Of a DNA stretch of 52,415 nt, positions 25,695 to 34,398 are shown in pieces; the first letter of the stretch is position 1; each line of letters begins with the position of its first letter. A model generated the notes under the pieces. The model made no database searches, was not told the DNA's origin, and worked only from the letters and a program-made list of their open reading frames with translations. Origin of the DNA: Bacillota bacterium (GTDB lineage Bacteria; Bacillota; Sulfobacillia; Sulfobacillales; Sulfobacillaceae). The stretch covers positions 1 to 52,415 of the forward strand of contig JAIMAE010000004.1 of assembly GCA_023512105.1 (NCBI GenBank). The letters run 5' to 3'. The position numbers were made by a program, and so were the translations under genes.

Positions 25695-26447
25695 TTATTC
25701 GGAATCCTCCAGAGCCATTTTCAACCGGTCGAGGGCTCGCCGTTCCAGGCGCGAGACCTGGACTTGGGAGATGTGAAGCCGCTTGGAGACGTCCATCTGC
25801 GTGCGCCCCTCGATAAAGCGGGCGCGCAGGATATACCGCTCCCGCTCGTCCAACTTCTCAAACGCCTCGCTCAAAGCTAACTGCTCCAGCCAGTCCGATT
25901 CGCTCACGCCCTCGGCCACCGTGTCGGCCAGCTGGCTCTCCGAGCCGCTGGGGGTCTCAAACACCTGGTTCAGCGAGCCGACCGGACGCGACGCTTCCAA
26001 CGCTTCCGTCAGTTCGCTGAGCTCGATCCCGAGAAACTGCGCGATCTCGGGGGCGGTTGGCTCCCGCCCGATCTGCTGGGTCAACTGATGGCGGGCCTGC
26101 TCCACCTTCACCGCCAACTCCCGCAGCGACCGCGCCACCCGAATCGGCTGGTCATCCCGCAGAAAACGGCGGATCTCGCCCATGATCAACGGCACCGCGT
26201 AGGTGGAGAACTTGAGTCCCCGCGCCACCTCAAACCGGTCGATGGCCTTGAGCAGGCCAATCGCCCCGACCTGAAAGAGGTCCTCCGGGTCGTAGCCGCG
26301 ACCGGAAAAGCGGTGCACGATATGCCAAATCAGATTCCAGTGGCGTTCGACCAAAGCCTCCCGGGCGCTTTGGTCACCTTGCCGCGCCCGCTCAAACAGC
26401 GCGGCTTCCTCTTGAGGCTCGCCCGTCTTGTCAAGGTCACTGGACAT
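25695..26447 (-). CDS. sigF: RNA polymerase sporulation sigma factor F
   Basis: First forespore-specific sigma factor. The 250-residue protein has region 2 (NLIWHIVHRFSGRGYDPEDLFQVGAIGLLKAIDRFE, read as adjacent core-binding and DLFQVG motifs), the promoter melting stretch LKFSTYAVPLIMGEIRRFLR, region 3 and region 4 with the helix-turn-helix TQMDVSKRLHISQVQVSRLE. ATG at 26447 overlaps the spoIIAB end by 11 bases and has no good Shine-Dalgarno, so coupling is likely. It is held inactive by SpoIIAB and released by SpoIIAA. Confidence 0.96.
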   Translation of the reverse strand: MSSDLDKTGEPQEEAALFERARQGDQSAREALVERHWNLIWHIVHRFSGRGYDPEDLFQVGAIGLLKAIDRFEVARGLKFSTYAVPLIMGEIRRFLRDDQPIRVARSLRELAVKVEQARHQLTQQIGREPTAPEIAQFLGIELSELTEALEASRPVGSLNQVFETPSGSESQLADTVAEGVSESDWLEQLALSEAFEKLDERERYILRARFIEGRTQMDVSKRLHISQVQVSRLERRALDRLKMALEDSE

Positions 26448-26877
26448 CGCGGGACAACGCCCCCACGTGGGCCTTGCGGCGCATCTCGACGCGGGTGCCG
26501 CGGCCCGGTGCAGATTCGACCACCAGGGAATGCATGAACGACTCCATGAAGACGAAACCCAGCCCCATCCGCTCGGGATCCGTCGAATAGGCCGGCTCGC
26601 GGGCTTTAGCAATGTCGGCGATTCCCACCCCCCAGTCCTCGACCGAGACGGTGAGTTCGTCGTCGACCACCGAGGCCACCACCTCGACCCAGCCGTCGGC
26701 CCGCCCTTGATAGCCGTGGATGATGGCGTTGGAGACGGCCTCGGACACCGCCACCTTGATCTCCTCCAGGTCGCTAAGCGAAAACCCAATCGGGGCGGCC
26801 AGCTGGGCCACCGCCACCCGGGCGAGTCCGACGTTGTCGGCCACCGATAAAAACCGAAGGATCATTCGATTGATCAT
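26437..26877 (-). CDS. spoIIAB: Anti-sigma F factor SpoIIAB (Ser kinase)
   Basis: GHKL-type kinase of exactly the Bacillus length (146 residues). It binds sigma-F and phosphorylates SpoIIAA. The N box is EIKVAVSEAVSNAIIHGY, the G1 box DWGVGI, and the G2 region MGLGFVFMESFM followed by GRGTRV. ATG at 26877 has AAGGGG upstream. It lies between spoIIAA and sigF in the standard three-gene operon. Confidence 0.96.
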   Translation of the reverse strand: MINRMILRFLSVADNVGLARVAVAQLAAPIGFSLSDLEEIKVAVSEAVSNAIIHGYQGRADGWVEVVASVVDDELTVSVEDWGVGIADIAKAREPAYSTDPERMGLGFVFMESFMHSLVVESAPGRGTRVEMRRKAHVGALSRDVQ

Positions 26878-26931
26878 GCCGCACCCCTTATCTGGGCAGA
26901 ATTCTCCCCGCGCCCGCCAACCATCCTAAGG

Positions 26932-27264
26932 CTAGCGCACCGGACTTTTCGGCACGTAGTCTTGTACACTCAACAGCTGCGAAATTCCGGCCAAATCCAG
27001 CACCGCCCGCACCGGCGGCCGCACCCCGGTCAGCTGCAGCGCCCGCCCCGCGGCGGAAAGCCGCTTGTAGCGCCCCAGGATGACGCCAAGCCCGGAGCTG
27101 TCCACAAACGGCACCTCACTCAGGTCCAGGGTGACGTCCCGGTCGGGATATCGGTCGATCAGTTGATCCAAGGTTTTGCGCAACTCCCCGGCTACTTTCA
27201 GATCGAGCTCCCCTTTGATCGCCACCAGCAGGCGCTCGCTGAAAACCGCATGAACGATGGTCAT
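26932..27264 (-). CDS. spoIIAA: Anti-anti-sigma F factor SpoIIAA
   Basis: STAS-domain protein of 110 residues. The phosphorylated serine lies in VPFVDSSGLGVILGRYK (Ser57 by alignment). In the forespore SpoIIE removes the phosphate, and SpoIIAA then frees sigma-F from SpoIIAB. ATG at 27264 has GGGGAACCT upstream and gives the family N terminus. A Spo0A/sigma-H promoter would be expected in 27265-27317; only a -10-like TATGAT (27296-27301, minus strand) was seen, without a good -35. Confidence 0.96.
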   Translation of the reverse strand: MTIVHAVFSERLLVAIKGELDLKVAGELRKTLDQLIDRYPDRDVTLDLSEVPFVDSSGLGVILGRYKRLSAAGRALQLTGVRPPVRAVLDLAGISQLLSVQDYVPKSPVR

Positions 27265-27317
27265 AGGTTCCCCTTCCCCGCGTTGCATCACCTCCATCAT
27301 AGCCTGTCCCGGGTGCG

Positions 27318-27340
27318 AAAAAAGGCGGCTTGTGGCCGCC
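27318..27340 (-). terminator. Intrinsic terminator of the YteA-like gene
   Basis: On the minus strand GGCGGC/GCCGCC (27335-27340 with 27324-27329) form a stem with a 5-base loop, followed by TTTTTT. It separates the DksA-like gene from the spoIIA operon. Confidence 0.88.
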
Positions 27341-27357
27341 CTGTAGGGAAATTCCCC

Positions 27358-27990
27358 TCAGTATTCGTCAGATTCTTGCGCGGGGTCTTCGCCTTCCCGG
27401 TGGGGGTGGCGGCGCACCGCCTCCCACAACGGCTCACCCTGTGCCCCCACCCACCCTTCCACCGGCTCCACCACCCCCGGGGGCCTGGTGTCGGTGGGAT
27501 CCAAGGCCTGGTAGTCGATGGCCGGCGGCGCATCCTGGGGCGAATCCGAACTTCCCCAGGCCCACAGGGAATGCACGCTGTCCCACGGCACCGGGCGAAT
27601 GGCGGCGTATGAGGTGGCCTGCACGCCGGCCTCCTCCTCTTCCACCTGCCGCTGACACTGCTGGCAGTACACCGCCCAAGGACGGATGGCCAAGCGGTCG
27701 CCTTCGATCGGCCCCCCACAGCGGTCGCACCGCCCCCACGACCCTTCCTCCACTTTGGCCAATGCCCGTTCCGCCTCGCGCAGCCGACGCTCGTACCCTT
27801 GTTTGAGGCCGAGGTCCAACGAGCGGGCCCAGGTGGACGAGGCCAAGTCGGCAGGATGGTTATCGTAGCTGGAGAGCTCGCCGATCGCGGCGGTTTCGCT
27901 CTCCCGAAGCCGCTGGCGCAGGCGTTCCACCTCGCCCAAAAGCCGCTGCCGGATGGCCTCAATTTGCCCTCGAGGCGTCTTTGCGCTCAC
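27358..27990 (-). CDS. DksA/TraR-type zinc finger protein, YteA-like
   Basis: A 210-residue protein with an N-terminal coiled coil (about 8-95, including SSYDNHPADLASSTWARSLD) and a four-Cys zinc finger CDRCGG with CQQCQ around residues 92-116. This layout is that of the YteA/YlyA family of spore formers; YlyA binds RNA polymerase and boosts sigma-G-dependent genes. The acidic C-terminal tail is variable. GTG at 27990 has GGGGGAGGAG upstream. It sits between dacF and spoIIAA, a place that fits a sporulation role, though this is inferred. Confidence 0.82.
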   Translation of the reverse strand: MSAKTPRGQIEAIRQRLLGEVERLRQRLRESETAAIGELSSYDNHPADLASSTWARSLDLGLKQGYERRLREAERALAKVEEGSWGRCDRCGGPIEGDRLAIRPWAVYCQQCQRQVEEEEAGVQATSYAAIRPVPWDSVHSLWAWGSSDSPQDAPPAIDYQALDPTDTRPPGVVEPVEGWVGAQGEPLWEAVRRHPHREGEDPAQESDEY

Positions 27991-28012
27991 GCCACTCCTC
28001 CCCCTCTCGAGC

Positions 28013-29176
28013 TCATCCCGCCCGCGCCCCCAACAGGCGTCCCCAGGACTTGATGAACAGCTCGCCCAAATTCAACGGTGCCACGGCCTGGCGCGCCACC
28101 AGCGGGACCGTTCGCTCCACCTTGCCGCCCACCTCCACTGTCAGGGTGCCTAGGCGCTGCCCCTCCCGAACCGGCGCCTGGACTTTGGGCAGCAGCTCCA
28201 CCCGGGTCTTCACCTGGGCCGGGCCTTCCCGAGGCACGGTCACCGCCACCGGGTGGCGGGCGACCGCCTCCACTTGACTGAGGACTCCCCGTTCCACCCG
28301 CACCTGGCCTAACCCGGCTCCGGCCTTGACCACCGGAACCGTCCGGTAGTTTTCGAATCCCCACGACAACAGCGCGGCGGCATCCTCGAATCGGGCTTGG
28401 CTGGTAGGCTCACCCAGCACCACCGCGATCAGGCGGGTGTGGTCGCGCCGGGCGGTAGCCACCAGACAAAATCCGGCTTCCGAGGTGTACCCGGTCTTCA
28501 ACCCGTCGGTCCCCGGATAGGTCCGCAACAGGCGGTTTTGGTTAATCAGCCACAGCTTGCCCCCCTTGCCGTTGCGCAGCGAGCGATCCTGCCACATGGC
28601 GGTGTAATGGAGCAAGAGCGGATGGTGGACGGCATGACGGGCGAGAATCCCAAGGTCCCAAGCCGAGGCGTAATGTTGGGGATGATGCAATCCATGGGGA
28701 TTTTGGAAATGGGTGTTGCGCATACCCAGCCGCTCGGCGGTGCGATTCATCGCCGCCACGAAGGCTGACTCGGACCCGGACAGATACTCTCCAAGGGCGT
28801 AGGCGGCGTCGTTGGCAGATCCCACGGCAATCGCCTTGAGCAGCTCGTCGACGGTCAGGCGCTCCCCGGGTTCCAGCCAAATCTGCGAACCGCTGACTCG
28901 GTACGCCTCCTCGCTCACCGGCACCCGGTCGCTCAACTGCACCCGCCCTCGCTCGATCGCGCGCACCGCTAAGTACAGGGTCATCAACTTGGTGACGCTG
29001 GCGATCGGCACGCGAGCATGCGCGTTATGCGTAAAGAGTATGCGTCCGTCCGCGCTTTCCAGCAACGCCGCCTTGGCCGTCACCGCCGGAGGCGGCGAGG
29101 CCGCCCAGGCGGGGGTCGAACCGAGCCAACAGCCGAGCCCTAACAGCAAGGCCCCCAGTCGAGACCACCCTCGCAT
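28013..29176 (-). CDS. dacF: D-alanyl-D-alanine carboxypeptidase DacF-type
   Basis: Penicillin-binding protein that trims pentapeptide side chains, exported and held at the forespore membrane. The 387 residues start with a signal peptide ending near AWA-AS (about residue 25). Active-site motifs are SVTK (Ser60, Lys63), SAND as the SXN motif, and KTG in GLKTGYTSEAG. The C-terminal beta domain ends in a basic amphipathic helix that may anchor it. ATG at 29176 follows GGGAGGG by 7 bases. It precedes the spoIIA operon as in Bacillus, where dacF is transcribed in the forespore. Confidence 0.93.
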   Translation of the reverse strand: MRGWSRLGALLLGLGCWLGSTPAWAASPPPAVTAKAALLESADGRILFTHNAHARVPIASVTKLMTLYLAVRAIERGRVQLSDRVPVSEEAYRVSGSQIWLEPGERLTVDELLKAIAVGSANDAAYALGEYLSGSESAFVAAMNRTAERLGMRNTHFQNPHGLHHPQHYASAWDLGILARHAVHHPLLLHYTAMWQDRSLRNGKGGKLWLINQNRLLRTYPGTDGLKTGYTSEAGFCLVATARRDHTRLIAVVLGEPTSQARFEDAAALLSWGFENYRTVPVVKAGAGLGQVRVERGVLSQVEAVARHPVAVTVPREGPAQVKTRVELLPKVQAPVREGQRLGTLTVEVGGKVERTVPLVARQAVAPLNLGELFIKSWGRLLGARAG

Positions 29177-29260
29177 CGACGTCCCTCCCACCGCATCGTC
29201 GTTTGGGGGTAGTCTCGACCAACGGCAAGGACTTCATGTACGCATCTTGAGCCGGGGCGG

Positions 29261-30415
29261 TCAGCGGTCCAAAGGGGCGGCGGCGCCGGTCCAGTGGCCG
29301 GCCCGAAAGAAGGCGGCTGCGGTGGCCCCGAGGTCGGCGAAAGTGAAGCGAATTCCGCCTCGGCCCGGCCGCACCCCCGAGCCGTACACCAGCCAGGGCA
29401 CGTCTTCCCGGGTGTGGTCGGTCCCTCGATAGGTGGGGTCGCAACCGTGGTCGGCGGTCACCCACAGTTGGTCGTCCGACCCAAGCAAGCTCATCCAGGT
29501 AGGCAAGGCCTGGTCCACCTCCCGCAGGGCGTCGGCGTATCCTTTGGGGTTGCGCCGATGCCCGTAGGTGGTGTCAAAATCCACCAAGTTGGCCATGATC
29601 AAGGCCGGGCCGTCCACTTGGTGGAGGGCCGTGACAATCGCCGCCAGGGTCTCGCGGTTGTCATGAGTCGGCACCGCCTCGGCAAATCCGCGTCCCGCAT
29701 ACAGATCCCAAATCTTCCCGATCGCCACTGTATGCACACCGGCCTGCCGCAGGTGTTCGGACAACAGCGGCCCGGTGGGTTCTGCCACCCAATCGCGCCG
29801 CCCACCGGTCCGCCAGAAATGGCCGGGGGTCCCTCGAAACGGGCGGGCGATGATGCGTCCCACCCGATGGGGGCCGGCCATCACCCGTCGTGCCGCCTCG
29901 CACCAGGCGTACAGCCGTTCCAACGGCACCACCTCTTCGTGGGCGGCAATCTGCAGCACGCTGTCCGCCGAGGTGTAGACGATGGGATACCCGGTTTGCA
30001 GGTGGCGCGGTCCCCACTCCTCCAAAAGCGCGGTGCCCGACCCCACCGCGTTGGCCAAGAGCGGAACGCCCCAGGCCGCTTCTAAGGCCCGCACCACCTC
30101 GTCCGGAAACCCCTCGGGATAGGTGGGAAACGGCCGTTCCACGGTCAACCCAAACATTTCCCAGTGCCCCGCCAGGCTATCCTTCCCGCGTGCGCGGGGA
30201 TGAACCCGGTAGGCTCGTCCCAACGCCGGCAGAAAGTCGCCGGTCCGAATCAACAGGCCAAGTCCGAGCTGGCTCAAGTGGGGCAGGCGCAGGCCGGGCT
30301 CGCTCTCCAAGACGTGCGCCAAGGTGTTGGCCCCGCCGTCGCCAAAGGCGTCGGCGTCCGGCGCGGCTCCAATTCCCGCCGAATCTAACACCACCCAGAG
30401 CAGTCGCGGCCCCAT
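29261..30415 (-). CDS. deoB: Phosphopentomutase
   Basis: Interconverts ribose-1-phosphate and ribose-5-phosphate (and deoxyribose forms) for nucleoside use. The 384-residue alkaline-phosphatase-fold enzyme has metal-binding VVLDSAGIGAAPDA, the GKDSLAGHWEMFG loop, NLVDFDTTYGHRRNP and TADHGCDP. ATG at 30415 has AGGGGGAG upstream. In Bacillus deoB (drm) lies between xerD (ripX) and pnp-dacF; here the nucleoside phosphorylase is missing and dacF follows at once. Confidence 0.95.
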   Translation of the reverse strand: MGPRLLWVVLDSAGIGAAPDADAFGDGGANTLAHVLESEPGLRLPHLSQLGLGLLIRTGDFLPALGRAYRVHPRARGKDSLAGHWEMFGLTVERPFPTYPEGFPDEVVRALEAAWGVPLLANAVGSGTALLEEWGPRHLQTGYPIVYTSADSVLQIAAHEEVVPLERLYAWCEAARRVMAGPHRVGRIIARPFRGTPGHFWRTGGRRDWVAEPTGPLLSEHLRQAGVHTVAIGKIWDLYAGRGFAEAVPTHDNRETLAAIVTALHQVDGPALIMANLVDFDTTYGHRRNPKGYADALREVDQALPTWMSLLGSDDQLWVTADHGCDPTYRGTDHTREDVPWLVYGSGVRPGRGGIRFTFADLGATAAAFFRAGHWTGAAAPLDR

Positions 30416-30455
30416 GTAGCTCCCCCTGTCCCTTCCTGCTGAGGATACCGGCCAC

Positions 30456-31328
30456 TCACGCCCGCGGATGAAAGGCGCGATAGGCCGGAAGAATCCGGTG
30501 GCGCTCGACATGGGTGTAGATCTGGGTGGTGGAGATGTCCTCATGGCCGAGCAACGCCTGGACCACCCGCAGATCGGCTCCCCCTTCCAGAAGATGGGTG
30601 GCGAAGGTATGGCGCCAGCGGTGGGGGTAGACGTCGGGAATGCCGGCCGAGGCGGCATAGCCGCGGACCAGCTTCCACAGCCCCTGCCGAGTAAACGGCC
30701 GGCCCCGCCGCGTCAAAAACAGCCACGGGGTCGAGCGCCCCCCGGTCCAATCGGGCCGCACCTGGTCGAGATACCGGCCTAGCCAGCGCGCGGCGGGGCG
30801 ACCCATCGGCACCACCCGCTCCTTGTTGCCCTTCCCCCGACAACGCACCCGGGGCGGATCGAACCAGACGTCTTCTAACTCCAAGCCGGCAAGCTCACTG
30901 ACCCGGAGCCCGGTGGCGTACAACAATTCCAAAATCGCCCGGTCGCGCACCCCCTCCGGCCGGCTCGGGTCCGGGGCCTCCAACAGGCGAACCACCGCCT
31001 CGTGGCTCAGCACCTCCGGCAACGGGCGATGCACCGAGGCTTTGGGCAGCTCCCAATCCTCCGCCATCTCCCCCCGGCTGGCCAAGAATCGATACCATCG
31101 GTTCAAGGCCGCCCGGCGGCGGGCCACCGTGGCCGGGGCGGCGATTTGAGCGGTCTCGGCCAAAAAGGCGCCGGCCGCCGCCGGGTCGCCCAGCCCGCAT
31201 CCCCGAGCGGCGCAGAATGCCGCCCAAGCCTCCAGGTCCCGGCGGTAGCCTTCGACGGTGGCGCGGGCCAGCTGACACTCCAGGGTCAAAAAACTGAGAA
31301 ACTCCTCCAGCCGGGGGTCTTCGCTCAT
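30456..31328 (-). CDS. xerD: Tyrosine recombinase XerD
   Basis: Resolves chromosome dimers at dif with XerC and FtsK. The 290-residue protein has the N-terminal SAM-like core-binding domain and the catalytic set: Arg in TGLRVSELAGL, HRWRHTFATHLLEGGADL, LLGHEDISTTQIYTHV with the nucleophilic Tyr. ATG at 31328 overlaps the ald stop as ATGA. Position beside deoB and spoIIM matches the chromosomal XerD of Bacillota rather than a mobile integrase. Confidence 0.93.
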   Translation of the reverse strand: MSEDPRLEEFLSFLTLECQLARATVEGYRRDLEAWAAFCAARGCGLGDPAAAGAFLAETAQIAAPATVARRRAALNRWYRFLASRGEMAEDWELPKASVHRPLPEVLSHEAVVRLLEAPDPSRPEGVRDRAILELLYATGLRVSELAGLELEDVWFDPPRVRCRGKGNKERVVPMGRPAARWLGRYLDQVRPDWTGGRSTPWLFLTRRGRPFTRQGLWKLVRGYAASAGIPDVYPHRWRHTFATHLLEGGADLRVVQALLGHEDISTTQIYTHVERHRILPAYRAFHPRA

Positions 31329-32446
31329 CGCCCGAGCAACTCCTTCCAGTCGGTGTAGGGCAACTGGTGCGCCTCCGCCACCCGCGGATGGGTCAGCCGT
31401 CCCCGCCAGACGTTCAGCCCACGACCCAACGCCGGGCGCTGCTTTAAGGCGGCGTCCAGCCCCCGGCCGGCCACTTCGCGCACCCAATCCAGGGCGGCAT
31501 GGGTCAAGGCGTGGGTGGCCGTCCGCGGTACTGCTCCCGGCATGTTGGCCACCGCGTAGTGGATCACGCCATGGCGCACGTAGGTGGGGTGCGAATGGGT
31601 GGTGGCATGGTCCACCGTCTCCACCGACCCCCCTTGGTCCACGGCCACGTCAACCACCACCGAGCCGGCGGGCATGCTGCGGATCATCGCTTCGGTGACC
31701 AGATGGGGCGCCCGCGCGCCGGGGATCAGCACCGCCCCAATCACCACGTCGGCCCCGGCCACCACCTCGGCCAGGTTAAAGGGCGAGGAGTACAGCGTGC
31801 GCGCCCGCCCTTGGAAGTAGTCGTCGAGCCAGCGCAGGCGGGAGGGATTGATGTCGACGATGGTGACCTCGGCCCCCAGTCCCAAGGCCACCCGGGCGGC
31901 GTTGGTGCCGACGATCCCGCCGCCGACCACCACCACCCGCCCCGGCAACACCCCCGGCACCCCGCCTAACAGGACCCCCCGCCCCCCGTAGGCCTTCTCC
32001 AGGAACTGAGCCGCCACCTGGGTGGCCATCCGTCCGGCCACCTCGCTCATCGGCTCCAAAAGCGGCAGCCGCCCGTCGTCCAGCTGGATGGTTTCGTAGC
32101 CGATGGCGGTCATTCCCGCGTCCATCAGGGCCCGCGTCAGCTCGGGCTCTGGAGCCAGATGCAAGTACCCCATCAAGGTCAGGTCGGGGCGAAAGAACCG
32201 ATACTCTTCCGGTAAGGGTTCCTTGACCTTGACCACCAACTCCGCTTCGTTCCACACCGTCTCGGCATCGCCCACCACCGCCGCCCCCACCGCCTGGTAC
32301 TGGGCGTCGTCAAACCCACTCCCCTCTCCGGCGCCCTGCTCTACCAGCACGGTGTGGCCGTCGTGGACCAGGCTGGCCACCCCGGCCGGGGTCAGCGCCA
32401 CCCGGTATTCGTCCGCCTTGCGTTCTTTAGGTACCCCGATCTGCAT
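31325..32446 (-). CDS. ald: Alanine dehydrogenase
   Basis: Oxidatively deaminates L-alanine to pyruvate and ammonia with NAD. The 373-residue protein begins [20 protein letters not shown], has the catalytic Lys in [12 protein letters not shown] and His in GYLHLAPEP, and the Rossmann motif [14 protein letters not shown], then [13 protein letters not shown] at 32446 follows GGAGGTGG by 5 bases. Ald (SpoVN) supplies energy in Bacillus sporulation and its link with germinant L-alanine is of interest. It follows spoIIM after a long hairpin. Confidence 0.95.
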   Translation of the reverse strand: MQIGVPKERKADEYRVALTPAGVASLVHDGHTVLVEQGAGEGSGFDDAQYQAVGAAVVGDAETVWNEAELVVKVKEPLPEEYRFFRPDLTLMGYLHLAPEPELTRALMDAGMTAIGYETIQLDDGRLPLLEPMSEVAGRMATQVAAQFLEKAYGGRGVLLGGVPGVLPGRVVVVGGGIVGTNAARVALGLGAEVTIVDINPSRLRWLDDYFQGRARTLYSSPFNLAEVVAGADVVIGAVLIPGARAPHLVTEAMIRSMPAGSVVVDVAVDQGGSVETVDHATTHSHPTYVRHGVIHYAVANMPGAVPRTATHALTHAALDWVREVAGRGLDAALKQRPALGRGLNVWRGRLTHPRVAEAHQLPYTDWKELLGR

Positions 32447-32503
32447 CCAACCACCTCCCCTCCAGTTTTTCCCGCCACCGTCCGTAACAACAGTGTACCA
32501 CGA

Positions 32504-32566
32504 GAAAACCGGAACGCCGGCCCTCTTTCCCTCCCTCAAGCGCCAGGGAGGGAGAGGGACCGGCGT
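32504..32566 (-). terminator. Long GC-rich hairpin, likely terminator of spoIIM
   Basis: ACGCCGG (32514-32520) with CCGGCGT (32560-32566), continued inward by CCCTCT/AGAGGG and CCCTCCCT/AGGGAGGG arms with small bulges, makes a stem of about 20 bp. The minus strand continues TCCGGTTTTC, a weak T tract. Confidence 0.65.
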
Positions 32567-32587
32567 CAGCGCCCGGAACGGGAGGCT

Positions 32588-33211
32588 TTACCCGGCCACC
32601 CACCGCAAGAGGGCGGGCGCCCCCAAGACCTCCCAGGCGGTCGCCGCCACCGCCACCGCCGCCATCAGCGCCGACCCCACGGTGTACTGCCCAAACTCGG
32701 CGCCCAATCCCGGCTCCCCAAAGGTCCCGCGCCCGCGGATGAGCCACCAGGAGAACGACAGCGCCAAGGCCCCGGTGACCACCAACGCCGGGACCCACAG
32801 CGCGTTTTGCAAGGCCACGCTCCCCAGCACCCACCCCATGGTCGGCTGGGTGCGGTCGTTCCAGAGCACGCCCAAACTAAACCCAATCACAAACCCGCGC
32901 AGGAAGAGGGCCGCCAACACCAGCGGCAAGCCAACCACCGACAGCCCCAGCAGGTAGAGGAGGCCCAGGCTCTTGAGGTTGGTGGTCAAGGCAGGCGTAA
33001 ACCATCCGGGCTCGGGGCCGGCGGTGCGCAGGCGGGCGACCCAGTCGTTCACCGCCTGCGTCAATCCCCCCAGTTCAGCGGGGGTCAACACCCCGTAGGC
33101 CATCAGGCCAAACACCGCACCCAAGGCAAAGGTGGCCAAACTGATCAGCAGATACGGCAGATAGCGGTGTAACATCCGGTGCCGCAACAGCCAGACGCCC
33201 CAACCCCCCAC
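32588..33211 (-). CDS. spoIIM: Stage II sporulation protein M
   Basis: Membrane subunit of the SpoIIDMP engulfment machine that degrades septal peptidoglycan. The 207 residues contain about five hydrophobic segments: YLLISLATFALGAVFGLMAY, SLGLLYLLGLSVVGLPLVLA, FVIGFSLGVLW and others. The N-terminal soluble stretch and NLKSLGLLYLLG fit the family. GTG at 33211 has GGGAGGG 7 bases upstream. The location between endoQ and ald/xerD matches that of Bacillus (yqxK-nudF-spoIIM-xerD area). Confidence 0.9.
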   Translation of the reverse strand: MGGWGVWLLRHRMLHRYLPYLLISLATFALGAVFGLMAYGVLTPAELGGLTQAVNDWVARLRTAGPEPGWFTPALTTNLKSLGLLYLLGLSVVGLPLVLAALFLRGFVIGFSLGVLWNDRTQPTMGWVLGSVALQNALWVPALVVTGALALSFSWWLIRGRGTFGEPGLGAEFGQYTVGSALMAAVAVAATAWEVLGAPALLRWVAG

Positions 33212-33282
33212 GGCGCTCCCTCCCCGCCATACCTATGAGGGGGAAGTCCCACCGTAGACCGCCGATCCCCCCCGCGGTCGCC

Positions 33283-34398
33283 TTAAATGCGAATCCGGCC
33301 GTAGCGTCCGCCGCCTCCGAGCTCATAGTGGCCTTCGCCGGCCCGAAGCCGCCGGATGCGTTCTCCCACGCCTTGGCGGACGGCGGTGTCAAACCACTCG
33401 CCGGCTACCACCTCCCGGGCCGCGATCTCGCGCCAGGAGGCCAGTACCTTGGCCAAGGCGGACGCGCCCAACCCGGGCACCGCAGCCAGCATCACCCGCT
33501 CGCGATAGGGGGGACGCCAAGGAAGGGTTCCCCCTGCGGCCCGCTCGGCCAATAGCGGCGCCACCCCCCGCACCACCTCGGCTCCGCACTGGGGACAGAG
33601 CGAGGCCTGGGGATTTTCCACCCGATGGCCGGCCCGACAGGTGGCGGCGTGATACTTCCCGAGGGCCGGGGGGAGGCCGACGTTGGCCAGCACCGCCCCC
33701 TGCGCCAGCGCTTGCAAAACCCCCTGGGGAGAGGCCGCGGGCGCATCGAGCAGGGTAAACTCCCGGCCCACGGTGGAGAGGGAGTGGGCGTCGGAATGGG
33801 TCAAAAACACGGTGGAGGACAGCTCCGGCCAGGCGTTGGCCATCTCGGTGTTGGCGGAGAGCCCCAGTTCCAACCAACGCACGCCGGGCGGGTAGAGGTG
33901 GGGGTATTGGGCCAACGCTCCCCTAAAGGGGGTGAAGGCGTGGGCGGGGAAAAACACGCCTCCCCAGGCCGCGACTTGGGCGGGGTCCAAGGGAAGCAAG
34001 GGGGTGCTCAGACAGGGGTTCTTCAGGCGCCGCAGCACCGCGTCAAGCCTTCTTGGCAGATCTTCCCATTCCTCGGGGAACCACACGTAGTGCGCTCGCC
34101 GTCCCGAGGCCGGAGGCAGCGCCAACTCCATTTCCATCCCCAAGAGCAAGACCAGCCCGGGCTCGGGCAGCCAAAAACCTTCGCGAAAGGCCACCGCCCG
34201 CCCTTGCTGCACCCACTCCTGCAACTGCCGGCGCAGGCAGGGGTTGTGCCCTTCCACCACCCCCACCGCGTCCAGTCCCACCTCTCGGGCCCGGGCCACC
34301 ACCCCTTCCAGGGTCAGGCGAGCACTGGCGGGAATCTTGACCGGATGGCCAGAGGCATCCCGCCCGAGGTGGACGTGCAGGTCAGCGCTGAGCAGCAC
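33283..34398 (-). CDS. Endonuclease Q (PHP-type, YqxK homologue)
   Basis: EndoQ cleaves DNA 5 prime of deaminated bases (uracil, hypoxanthine, xanthine) and abasic sites. The 371-residue protein has the PHP metal-site motifs DLHVHLGR, EGHNP, GMEMELAL, FFPAHAFTPF and THSDAHSL, a zinc-binding CRAGH with CPQC region, and a C-terminal helix-hairpin-helix-like VPGLGASALAKVLA. GTG at 34398 has GGGGAGG 7 bases upstream and overlaps nudF by 17 bases. Its combination with NudF and the end-joining genes fits genome protection of dormant or hot-growing cells (inference). Confidence 0.87.
   Translation of the reverse strand: MLLSADLHVHLGRDASGHPVKIPASARLTLEGVVARAREVGLDAVGVVEGHNPCLRRQLQEWVQQGRAVAFREGFWLPEPGLVLLLGMEMELALPPASGRRAHYVWFPEEWEDLPRRLDAVLRRLKNPCLSTPLLPLDPAQVAAWGGVFFPAHAFTPFRGALAQYPHLYPPGVRWLELGLSANTEMANAWPELSSTVFLTHSDAHSLSTVGREFTLLDAPAASPQGVLQALAQGAVLANVGLPPALGKYHAATCRAGHRVENPQASLCPQCGAEVVRGVAPLLAERAAGGTLPWRPPYRERVMLAAVPGLGASALAKVLASWREIAAREVVAGEWFDTAVRQGVGERIRRLRAGEGHYELGGGGRYGRIRI

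Noticed and set aside
27265-27317. Sigma-H promoter for spoIIAA
   Set aside because: Only a TATGAT at 27296-27301 was found; no convincing AGGAWWW with a spaced GAAT, so no promoter feature is listed.
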